Shown in pieces: positions 21,844 to 27,817 of a stretch of 27,817 bases of DNA. How positions within the stretch are numbered: the first letter of the stretch is position 1; every line of letters begins with the position of its first letter. The position numbers were made by a program, and so were the translations under genes. The notes under the pieces were generated by a model. That model had not been told where the DNA came from, made no database searches, and worked only from the letters and a program-made list of their open reading frames with translations. The stretch is from Pseudomonadota bacterium (GTDB lineage: Bacteria; Pseudomonadota; Alphaproteobacteria; Caulobacterales; Caulobacteraceae): positions 1 to 27,817 of the forward strand of contig JAEXKM010000132.1 in the NCBI GenBank assembly GCA_023445705.1, read 5' to 3'.

Positions 21844-22518
21844 ATGAACGGCAACCGAAAAAGAGGGCGGCCCGCCTACCCTGACATCCTCACACCCGGG
21901 GAGTGGCGCGTCGCGAAGGCGGCCCGGTTCGGCATGACGAACCGGCAGATCGCCGAGCGTTTCGAAATCGGGGTCGAAGCCGTCAAATTTCATCTTTCGA
22001 ACATCCTGCTGAAGCTGAGCATGGACCGGCGGCAGGACTTGGTGACATGGCCGGGGATGCCGGCGGCTGATCGAGCCATTGCGGAGGCTGACATGGAAGA
22101 ACCAACCAGATCAGGGTCGGACGGCAAGCCGCTTATCCCGCCGGGCTTCACCCGCGTCTTCCCATATCTCTTCGTCGAGAACGCGAGGGATTACCTCCGG
22201 TTTCTCGATGAAGGTCTCAATGGCGAAATCATCGATATCCACGCGGCCCCCAATGGGGTCGTTCTGAATGCGCATATTCGCTTCGGCGATACAACCATCA
22301 TGGTAAGCCAAGCCCAAGGCGACCAGCCCAAATCGCAAGCGACGATGTATCTCTACGTCCAGGATGCTGAGGAAGCGATGGAGCGTGGCGTGGCGGCCGG
22401 CGGCCGTGAGGTCAGTCCGGTCGCGTTCCGGCCATATGGCGAGCAGCAGGGCGGCCTGGGCGATCCATCAGGCAATATCTGGTGGCTCTCGCAGCGCCTG
22501 GCTCCAGGCGGCTACTAA
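21844..22518 (+). CDS. LuxR-type HTH regulator with C-terminal VOC/PhnB-like domain (copy 2)
   Basis: The 224-residue protein repeats the layout of the first regulator: HTH at residues 6-72 (GRPAYPDILTPGEWRVAKAA, then GVEAVKFHLSNILLKLSMDR) and a PhnB-like VOC domain from about 98 (FPYLFVENARDYLRFLDEG, closing with GLGDPSGNIWWLSQR). Both proteins share AVKFH in the recognition helix, so they probably read the same DNA site, while the VOC halves differ strongly and should bind different ligands. The ATG at 21844 has no ribosome site and sits at the predicted +1. At the domain junction an in-frame ATG (22093, residue 84) has GGAGG 5 nt upstream, as in copy 1. Confidence 0.88.
   Translation: MNGNRKRGRPAYPDILTPGEWRVAKAARFGMTNRQIAERFEIGVEAVKFHLSNILLKLSMDRRQDLVTWPGMPAADRAIAEADMEEPTRSGSDGKPLIPPGFTRVFPYLFVENARDYLRFLDEGLNGEIIDIHAAPNGVVLNAHIRFGDTTIMVSQAQGDQPKSQATMYLYVQDAEEAMERGVAAGGREVSPVAFRPYGEQQGGLGDPSGNIWWLSQRLAPGGY
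22083..22095 (+). promoter_or_regulatory. Internal ribosome site and start codon at the HTH/VOC junction, copy 2
   Basis: GGAGG (22083-22087), 5 nt, then ATG (22093), in frame with the regulator and just ahead of the VOC half. Confidence 0.5.
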
Positions 22519-22597
22519 GGTGCCAATTCCCTTAGAGACGTTAAAATTCGAGAAGGAATCAGGCTCCCAAGCTGGCCGATTTGGCTGGCGCGCGAGA

Positions 22598-22640
22598 GGG
22601 GAGTGAAAATCGCCCCTTCGAAAGATAACTTCCCGCGCCG
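22598..22640 (+). promoter_or_regulatory. Repeated-box promoter (box H)
   Basis: GGGGAGTGAAAA (22598-22609), -35 GTGAAA, 17-bp spacer, -10 TAACTT (22626-22631). The next ATG is at 22641, three bases further than at the other sites. The region between 22519 and 22597 holds nothing else I recognise. Confidence 0.55.
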
Positions 22641-22706
22641 ATGCGGCGGTCTTTCCTAACGCGGTGTTCGGTTCGGAAAGCTTCTGGCGCTTCGCTGCTA
22701 TGGTGA
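22641..22706 (+). CDS. Possible 21-residue peptide behind box H
   Basis: A short frame (MRRSFLTRCSVRKASGASLLW) starting 10 nt after the -10. It has no ribosome site and no known relatives. It may be a leader peptide for the membrane protein gene that follows, or the stump of a lost gene. Confidence 0.2.
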   Translation: MRRSFLTRCSVRKASGASLLW

Positions 22707-22749
22707 AGTGTGCTCGCTAGCCGATAGGGCGTGACGTTGGGGAATGAAG

Positions 22750-22923
22750 ATGAGTAATTATAGAAGAATACTTCTGTCGATTGTCGTCGGTGTATTTGTT
22801 GGCACTATCTCGGCAGTTCTCGGGAAGTTACTAGGTGTCGACGGAGCAGCACTTGGAGGCGTGGCCGGCGGTATCAGTGCCGGTCTCGTAGCGACAGTCT
22901 GGCGGACAAGGGCGCCGATTTAG
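22750..22923 (+). CDS. Small glycine-rich membrane protein
   Basis: A 57-residue protein with two hydrophobic segments (ILLSIVVGVFVGTISAVLG and LGGVAGGISAGLVATVW) and short basic ends (MSNYRR, RTRAPI). The start at 22750 is supported by GGGGA 6 nt upstream; ATG 22744 is in frame and adds two residues. The glycine zipper look resembles small inner-membrane or holin-like proteins, but no family is recognised. It lies between box H, which may drive it, and the LysR gene, 27 bp downstream. Function unknown. Confidence 0.55.
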   Translation: MSNYRRILLSIVVGVFVGTISAVLGKLLGVDGAALGGVAGGISAGLVATVWRTRAPI

Positions 22924-22950
22924 CCAGGCAAGGCTGCCGAGTGCGCCGTC

Positions 22951-23874
22951 ATGAGGTTCGACATCCGACAGCTCCGCTACGCTGTGACGGCAGCGGATCA
23001 CGGTAGCTTCTATCGCGCCTCGCTTGCTCTCAATGTCGAACAATCCACCCTCAGCCGCAGCATTCTCAGGCTGGAACGCGTTATCGGCGCCAAACTGTTC
23101 AATCGCTCACGCTCTGGGATAACGACCACAGTCGCGGGGGCGGGCTTCATCCGGAGCGCTCGGTCAATTCTGGCGAGTGCAGACCGCATGGTCGCCACGA
23201 TGCACGCCGCCGGCCAAGGTCGCGCGGGCTCCCTCGTTGTCGGCCACAATGTTCCGGTATCAGCCGGAAACTTACGTGCCGCGATGGTCGCGTGGCGGAT
23301 GGAGAACGCCGACGTCGCATTTGAGAGCGTCGAGGGAGACCGCGCTGCTCTGCTCGCGGGCCTCGATACCGGCGACATCGATATTGCAATCCTGTTGGGG
23401 GACGCGAGCCGCAACGGCTATCGGCACCAGCCGCTTTGGAGTGAACGGGTCCTGCTGGCGTTGCCTATCGATCATCCGCTCGCCAGCCGGGAGTTACTCT
23501 TTTGGACCGAGCTGCGTTCGGAGAGCTTCGTGCTGCCGGCAACTGATCCCGGCACTGACCTCCAAAGAATATTGCTTGGTCGGCTCTCGATGTCCGGTGG
23601 TTCGCCCGACCTCACTATAAGCCGCGCCAGCAGAGAATCGGTCCTCAGCTTACTTGGGTCGGGACAGCGACTGTCGCTGGTTTGCGAAGGATCGTCAGGA
23701 ATTCACTACCCAGATGTTGTTCTGCGTCCATTGCACGGGGAGCAGGGAGCGGCTTTCGTCGTGCACTCCGGCTACTGGCGGCAAGAGAACGACAATCCAG
23801 CGTTACGAAGATTTCTGCATTTCGTGAAGAATAGACACGCGCTTTCTTTTGAAATCTTAGTAGGGTCAGGGTAA
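22951..23874 (+). CDS. LysR-family transcriptional regulator
   Basis: The 307-residue protein is a standard LysR regulator: the N-terminal winged HTH spans residues 1-60 (MRFDIRQLRYAVTAADHGSF, then LNVEQSTLSRSILRLERVIG and KLFNRSRSG), joined by a linker helix to a periplasmic-binding-like effector domain (SLVVGHNVPVSAGNLRAAMV; DIDIAILLGD; LALPIDHPLA). The subgroup resembles LysR genes that sit beside trb genes in conjugative elements. Targets and effector are unknown. It lies 27 bp after the small membrane protein gene and points toward the trb module. Confidence 0.9.
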   Translation: MRFDIRQLRYAVTAADHGSFYRASLALNVEQSTLSRSILRLERVIGAKLFNRSRSGITTTVAGAGFIRSARSILASADRMVATMHAAGQGRAGSLVVGHNVPVSAGNLRAAMVAWRMENADVAFESVEGDRAALLAGLDTGDIDIAILLGDASRNGYRHQPLWSERVLLALPIDHPLASRELLFWTELRSESFVLPATDPGTDLQRILLGRLSMSGGSPDLTISRASRESVLSLLGSGQRLSLVCEGSSGIHYPDVVLRPLHGEQGAAFVVHSGYWRQENDNPALRRFLHFVKNRHALSFEILVGSG

Positions 23875-23975
23875 AATAAGCTTTTTTACATCTCTATCTC
23901 GGCGGATATGCTTGCGCGCGCCGCCACATGCGGCACAAGCATCCGTCCAGTAATCGTCCGATGGAGTTGGAGGCT

Positions 23976-24278
23976 ATGAAGAACGGCAGATCGACATTCG
24001 TAGCGATCATCTCACTCGCTGTCGGATTCGGAGGCGGCTTTTTGCTTCGGCCGGCGATACTGCCGGTTGAGCCTGGGGTAGCCATCACGCGGTCAGAAGC
24101 TGGGCCCGCGAGCGACGCACGCGGCACGCAGTATTTCGTTGCCCATATCGACGAGGCTCGACGGGTGGTGGCCGGGTGTCGTGACGGCTCGGTGCGTGGC
24201 GGCGAATGCGCCACGGCAGAGGAAGCGATCATCAAGGTCGATGCTCAGGAGCGCCGCCGACGCTTCCTTGGTAATTAA
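23976..24278 (+). CDS. TrbK/EexN-like putative entry-exclusion protein
   Basis: A 100-residue protein with an N-terminal membrane anchor (FVAIISLAVGFGGGFLL) and a short exported tail with two cysteines (Cys68 and Cys78, in AGCRDGSVRGGECATAEEA) and the ending ERRRRFLGN. The Cys pair and RRRFxG ending match small TrbK-alternative proteins of trb clusters, which block entry of a second copy of the element. The hydrophobic stretch has no lipobox, so it is probably an anchored protein and not a lipoprotein. GGAGG lies just before ATG 23976, at unusually short spacing; ATG 23961 is in frame. It converges on the trb operon. Confidence 0.6.
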   Translation: MKNGRSTFVAIISLAVGFGGGFLLRPAILPVEPGVAITRSEAGPASDARGTQYFVAHIDEARRVVAGCRDGSVRGGECATAEEAIIKVDAQERRRRFLGN

Positions 24279-24293
24279 TGGCAGCGAGGCGGG

Positions 24294-24518
24294 TCAGCCC
24301 TTCGGCGTATCCCGCCGCCGCGAGAATCCTCGGTCGCTCGCCATGAACTTCGCCAGCATTGGCGAGACGAGCTTCTCAGGAGCGATAGCATCCCCGCCGG
24401 TCTCGGCCGCAAGCGCGGCGGCGTAGGCCGTGAGATCGCGGTGAACAGCGGCAGGCAACTCCACCGTGAGCTTGACGGGACGATCGTCGGCCAGCGGCCC
24501 GAGCTTCAACTTCGTCAT
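24294..24518 (-). CDS. DUF2274 protein of the trb operon
   Basis: The 74-residue protein (MTKLKLGPLADDRPVKLTVE at the start, then LPAAVHRDLTAYAAALAAET) matches the small DUF2274 family, which is regularly found just after trbI in integrative conjugative elements. The TVELP...HRDL layout is like a ribbon-helix-helix DNA-binding fold, so a regulatory role is possible. Its ATG overlaps the trbI stop (ATGA), so it is the last gene of the trb operon here. Confidence 0.88.
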   Translation of the reverse strand: MTKLKLGPLADDRPVKLTVELPAAVHRDLTAYAAALAAETGGDAIAPEKLVSPMLAKFMASDRGFSRRRDTPKG

Positions 24519-25741
24519 CGCGTTACTCCGATGGGTTCGAGCACCAGGTCGCGGGTCAGCACCACGCGCAGCGGATGCCCCGGCCGGATGGTGAGCGTGG
24601 GCGGCACATTGAGCTGCCGACGCACGATCTGCTGGCCGGTCTGGTTGATGGTGTCCTGAGAGCCGCGTCGCAGTGCGCGGGTCAGGTCGTCCTCGCTGTC
24701 TAAGCCCAGCTCAGCACCGACCCCCAAAAGCGTCGAAACGGCCGCCGCCTTCAGAAGATTACCCCAATGCTGGTTCACGCGGTCCTGTAGGCCCGCAAAC
24801 CCCGCGCCATCGGCGCCGGGCTGGCGCTCGAGAACGATCGAGCGGCCGTCCGGCATGATGAGCCGGTCCCACGCTAGCAGCACGCGAGTCTGACCGGCGG
24901 CGACCTCACTGTCATACTCGCCGATCAGCCGCGCGCCCTGCGGGATCAGCAGGATGCGGCCCGTAGGGCTGTCATAGACGTTGGCCGTTACCTGCGCGGT
25001 GATCTGGCCGGGAAGGTCGGAGCGGATGCCAGTGATTAGCGCAGCCGGGATAATGCTGCCGGCCTGCACGATGTTGGGTGATGCCGGCGCGGTCAGTCGC
25101 TCGACGCTGACCGTGCGCTGGTTCGGCGCCTGCGCCATGAAGGCGCGCCTTCCCGCTTGATCGCCTTGTGCCGACGCATCGCCCGCCGCCCCAGGCGCTG
25201 GAGTCGGCGCTGCGAGAACCGGCGTAACCGGGGTGGCCGGTGATGCGGCGCTTCCGCTGCCGCCTAGGAAGACCGAGCTGGTGCGGGCCGCGTCGCGCTC
25301 CTGAGCGGCACGCTGCCGAGCCGCCTCCGCCGCCTGAGCGCGCGGATCGGGCGGACCTGGCTGCGCGCCGACCGGGGGCACGGTGACATCCTCGCCGCGC
25401 TGCTGTGCCGATACGATCGGTCGGCCGAGGTCGCCGGGCAGCGGCGGGCCGAGCCGGGGCGCTTGGGTATAGTCGCGCGGCCCCGACGTGATGTTCTCGG
25501 CCGTGGCGCGGCTGTCGGTGTTGTAGAGTTCCTGCGCGGCCCGATCGCTCGGCGGTCGTAGCGCATAGATCAGCGAACCACCTATGCCGAGGCCGGCGGC
25601 GACGCCGACGACGGCGAGCGCTTTACGGGAAAGCCGCATGACGCGGGGCGGATCGCCGCGAAGCTGGAACGCCGCCAGATCAGGGCGGGCCGACTGCGCG
25701 GCGGGCCGATCCTCGACGGACGGATCGTGGCTGTCGGTCAC
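24515..25741 (-). CDS. trbI: Conjugal transfer protein TrbI (VirB10-like)
   Basis: The 408-residue protein has a cytoplasmic N-terminus, one membrane helix (ALAVVGVAAGLGIGGSLIYA), a long proline/alanine-rich periplasmic linker, and the VirB10/TrbI C-terminal domain (IVQAGSIIPAALITGIRSDL, IPQGARLIGEYDS, RILLIPQGAR region, and LTIRPGHPLRVVLTRDLVLE at the end). VirB10 proteins span both membranes and link the inner-membrane energy parts to the outer-membrane core of the type IV secretion system. I start it at the GTG at 25741, which overlaps the trbG stop (GTGA); a longer frame extends into trbG and is not supported. Confidence 0.95.
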   Translation of the reverse strand: MTDSHDPSVEDRPAAQSARPDLAAFQLRGDPPRVMRLSRKALAVVGVAAGLGIGGSLIYALRPPSDRAAQELYNTDSRATAENITSGPRDYTQAPRLGPPLPGDLGRPIVSAQQRGEDVTVPPVGAQPGPPDPRAQAAEAARQRAAQERDAARTSSVFLGGSGSAASPATPVTPVLAAPTPAPGAAGDASAQGDQAGRRAFMAQAPNQRTVSVERLTAPASPNIVQAGSIIPAALITGIRSDLPGQITAQVTANVYDSPTGRILLIPQGARLIGEYDSEVAAGQTRVLLAWDRLIMPDGRSIVLERQPGADGAGFAGLQDRVNQHWGNLLKAAAVSTLLGVGAELGLDSEDDLTRALRRGSQDTINQTGQQIVRRQLNVPPTLTIRPGHPLRVVLTRDLVLEPIGVTR

Positions 25742-26754
25742 GGACGCCCCCTCCGTCCATCGTCCCGCACGATGCGGACACGCTGCTCGGTGCGCCGGTC
25801 GCCCAGGCGCAGCTCGGCGGCAGTGAACAGGCGATCGACCACCATGTAGCGGCCTTGCACGCGGTAATTCACCAGCTCGGCGTCGCCGGCCACGCCGGTC
25901 ACGAACAGCGGTGGCATCTCGCCCTGCGAGATCCCGGCGGGAAACTCGATGAAGACCTGCCTTCCGTCGTCGAACGCGCGGGCCGGACGCCACGGCGCTC
26001 TATCGCCGTCGATGCGATAGCGGAAGTTGAGCGCCGCCACGTCCACGCCGGTCGCTGCCGGCGCGGCCGCAGCAGCAGCCGCGTTGCGGCCTTGCAAGGC
26101 GATGAGCTGGTCGTGCGGATAGGTCCAGGACACGGACGCCATATAGGTCGCGGGGGTGGCGCGCAGCTCCAGATGATAGGTGCGCCGATCCGTATTGATA
26201 ACGAGGTTGGTGGCGAGGTCGGGTCGGGTGGGCTTTACCAAGATATGCACGCGGGCAGCTGCTCCGCTGCCGCTTACCGTATCGCCGATGATCCACCGCA
26301 CCGTGTCGCCGGCCGCGACCGGCCCCGGCCCGACAAGCTGCTCGCCTTGCTGCAAGGCGATGTCTGTCACCTGACCGGGCGCGGTATAGACCTGATAGAG
26401 CGCGCCTTCGGTCCACGGATACTGCTGGATGGCGTTGAGGAAGCCGTCGCGCACCGGCTGGACGCGCGCGGCATCGTTGGCGTCGCCGACACGGCGGCGC
26501 GGATCGGCGGGCTCCGGCGGTCGCGCGCTCTCCGTCACCGGTTTCAATTGACCGGGGAGCGGCAACGGCTCGGGGATCGTGACGATCTCGACCGCGCGGG
26601 GCGGCTCGGCCGCGGGCGTCGCGACGATCGCCGGGGGCGGATCGTCCAGCGCGATCACGGGCGGCCTGGCCGACGTGGTGGCGCAGCCGGCGAGCGCGGA
26701 TGCGGAGACGAAGAGCGCGGCCGTGGCCGCGCGGCGGATGAGTATGCCGGTCAT
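25738..26754 (-). CDS. trbG: Conjugal transfer lipoprotein TrbG (VirB9-like)
   Basis: The 338-residue protein has a lipoprotein signal with the lipobox LAGC (Cys24), a proline-rich linker, and the VirB9/CagX domain (YQVYTAPGQVTDIALQQGEQ, TYHLELRATPATYMASVSW, NFRYRIDGD, FIEFPAGI and VVDRLFTAAELRLG). In the type IV secretion core complex it lies at the outer membrane with VirB7/VirB10 equivalents. It overlaps trbF by four bases and trbI by four bases, the tight packing expected of an assembly operon. Confidence 0.95.
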   Translation of the reverse strand: MTGILIRRAATAALFVSASALAGCATTSARPPVIALDDPPPAIVATPAAEPPRAVEIVTIPEPLPLPGQLKPVTESARPPEPADPRRRVGDANDAARVQPVRDGFLNAIQQYPWTEGALYQVYTAPGQVTDIALQQGEQLVGPGPVAAGDTVRWIIGDTVSGSGAAARVHILVKPTRPDLATNLVINTDRRTYHLELRATPATYMASVSWTYPHDQLIALQGRNAAAAAAAPAATGVDVAALNFRYRIDGDRAPWRPARAFDDGRQVFIEFPAGISQGEMPPLFVTGVAGDAELVNYRVQGRYMVVDRLFTAAELRLGDRRTEQRVRIVRDDGRRGRP

Positions 26755-27434
26755 TGCGACAGCTCCTTCGACCAGTTGAGGGCGTTGACGAAGACGCCGA
26801 GCGGATTCTTGCGCAGGGCGTCGGGGGTGCGCGGCGGCTGCACGACGATGGTGAGGATCGCCGACCAGCGTTCGGTGGCGGCAAGGCTGCCGTCCTGATA
26901 CCGGCGCTCGATCCAGGCGACGCGGAAGCTGTCGGGTGAGGCGCGGATGACGCTGGACACTTCCACAGCGACCTGCACCCTCCCGACATTGGCGAACGGG
27001 TCGTTGGCCCGCGCATAGTCGTTAAGTGCGAGCGCGCCGCGATCGGTCGTGAAGTCGTAAGCCCGGAGCCAGTTCTGGCGGACGATGACCGGATCGGCCG
27101 GGATCGCGCGGACCTGCTCGATGAAGCGGGCGAGATGGAACGCGACCTGCGGGTCGGTGGGACGGTAGCCGGCCTCGGCCGGCGCGACCGCTTGGGCCTC
27201 GCCGAGCCTATCGACCTGAACGACCCACGGGACGATATGCCCGCGCGTCGATTGCCAGACCAGGCCGCCGGCCAGACCGCCCGAGAGGGCCAGCGTGCCG
27301 AAGAAGGCGAGCCGCCAGTTCTTCGCCTGCACGCGCGCCGAGCCGATGCGATCATCCCATGTCTGCGCCGCGCGCTGGTAGGGTGTGGTCGGCTCGGGCG
27401 TCTGGCCGTAGCGGATGCTCGGTCGCTTGAACAT
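26751..27434 (-). CDS. trbF: Conjugal transfer protein TrbF (VirB8-like)
   Basis: The 227-residue protein has a cytoplasmic start with PYQRAAQTWDDRIGSARVQA, a single membrane helix (LAFFGTLALSGGLAGGLVW) and a periplasmic VirB8/NTF2-like domain (HIVPWVVQVDRLG, ARFIEQVRAIPADPVIVRQN, then RWSAILTIVVQPP and LRKNPLGVFVNALNW). VirB8 proteins nucleate assembly of the secretion channel at the inner membrane. The start lies 3 nt after the trbL stop. The length is normal. Confidence 0.95.
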   Translation of the reverse strand: MFKRPSIRYGQTPEPTTPYQRAAQTWDDRIGSARVQAKNWRLAFFGTLALSGGLAGGLVWQSTRGHIVPWVVQVDRLGEAQAVAPAEAGYRPTDPQVAFHLARFIEQVRAIPADPVIVRQNWLRAYDFTTDRGALALNDYARANDPFANVGRVQVAVEVSSVIRASPDSFRVAWIERRYQDGSLAATERWSAILTIVVQPPRTPDALRKNPLGVFVNALNWSKELSQ

Positions 27435-27437
27435 GGA

Positions 27438-27817
27438 TCAATCCTTCTGGCTGGTGTCGACGGACGCGCCGCTGCCGCCGCCATCGCCGGAGCGCAGCGT
27501 GTGGGCGGCGATGGTCGCGCCGTGGGTCATGGTCTGGCGGTTCTTCATCGCGGACGCCCAGGCGGGCGCGCCGGCCGACGCGTCCGGCGATGGGGTGGAG
27601 CTTCCGCCTGAAATGGTCCCGCCCGTTGCAGTGACGGCGGCGCGGCCGCCGGAACGGTAGCTGTCCTTGAGGGAGGCTGCCGCCTTGCGGAGCGGCGACG
27701 TGGCTGCGCCGACGGCGGCTTGGCCGACGGCGCCTGCGCCACCAGCGACCGCAGCCGCGCCCGTTTTACCGGCCGAGCCGAGCGCATAGGCGCTGTTGGC
27801 GGCGCCCGAGGTGAAGG
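27438..27817 (-). CDS. trbL: Conjugal transfer protein TrbL, C-terminal part (gene runs off the right edge)
   Basis: The minus-strand frame from the right edge reads FTSGAANSAYALGSAGKTGA, then a glycine/alanine/serine-rich tail ending HTLRSGDGGGSGASVDTSQKD at the TGA (27440-27438). This is the low-complexity C-terminal tail of TrbL, the polytopic VirB6-like inner-membrane protein; the membrane helices lie outside the window. Its position just before trbF in the order trbL-trbF-trbG-trbI supports the call. Confidence 0.88.
   Translation of the reverse strand, partial: FTSGAANSAYALGSAGKTGAAAVAGGAGAVGQAAVGAATSPLRKAAASLKDSYRSGGRAAVTATGGTISGGSSTPSPDASAGAPAWASAMKNRQTMTHGATIAAHTLRSGDGGGSGASVDTSQKD

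Noticed and set aside
8051..22610. The repeated box as an ECF sigma-factor promoter (GGAAC / CGTC type)
   Set aside because: Neither GGAAC nor CGTC-type elements are present at consistent positions; the -35-like GTGAAA, 17-bp spacer and TA-starting -10 fit a housekeeping-type promoter better.
26000..27484. Minus-strand open frame of 494 codons across trbF and trbG
   Set aside because: Arg/Pro/Ala-rich shadow of trbF and trbG in another frame; the real genes are certain from domain motifs.
1..27817. CRISPR arrays, tRNA, rRNA, integrase or replication origin
   Set aside because: Looked for on both strands; no regularly spaced repeats, tRNA-like cloverleaf, rRNA segment, recombinase gene or iteron cluster was seen.

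Overview
The window is high-GC DNA from an alphaproteobacterium. The Kdp-type two-component pair, the VanZ-like protein, the PEPxxWA-CTERM exoprotein and the DUF3445 gene fit Caulobacterales (Caulobacter/Phenylobacterium type) or a sphingomonad; I cannot fix the genus from sequence alone. Two quite different neighbourhoods are joined here.

Positions 1 to about 7790 look like ordinary chromosome. A short minus-strand operon (HAD hydrolase, pterin carbinolamine dehydratase, SDR oxidoreductase cut by the window edge) is followed on the plus strand by a VanZ-like gene coupled to a DUF3445 gene that carries a one-base frameshift. An orphan KdpE/KdpD-like pair on the minus strand diverges from a redoxin/2-oxoglutarate oxygenase fusion. 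A PEPxxWA-CTERM secreted protein with a clear terminator and a GNAT acetyltransferase close this part.

Positions about 7790 to 22930 are an accessory block: an amidohydrolase with a membrane domain inserted into its barrel, a soluble PQQ dehydrogenase, a VOC protein, a small periplasmic SecD-head-like protein, two divergent ankyrin proteins, a CPBP membrane protease, an SDR gene split by a complete IS66-family element (17302-20125, 8-bp target duplication), two N-terminal LuxR-HTH/C-terminal VOC regulators, an NTF2-like secreted protein and a small membrane protein. What ties this block together is a repeated promoter: a GGGKAGKGAAAW box whose last bases occupy the -35 position, a 17-bp spacer, and a TA-starting -10. 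In five cases the start codon begins exactly 7 nt after the -10 hexamer, the geometry of leaderless mRNAs. I count nine promoter-like copies at seven loci, all between genes, including two back-to-back bidirectional pairs. The two LuxR-VOC regulators sit behind copies themselves and are the obvious candidates to bind the box. I regard this as the undescribed system in the window: a small regulon with leaderless transcripts controlled by paired ligand-sensing (VOC) regulators.

Positions about 22950 to 27817 are the end of a conjugation module of the P/Ti (trb) type: a LysR regulator, a TrbK/EexN-like small protein, and on the minus strand trbL (partial), trbF, trbG, trbI and a DUF2274 gene, overlapping or nearly so. 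This arrangement resembles Tn4371-like integrative conjugative elements, so the accessory block may be ICE cargo. No integrase, att site, tRNA, rRNA or CRISPR array is visible.
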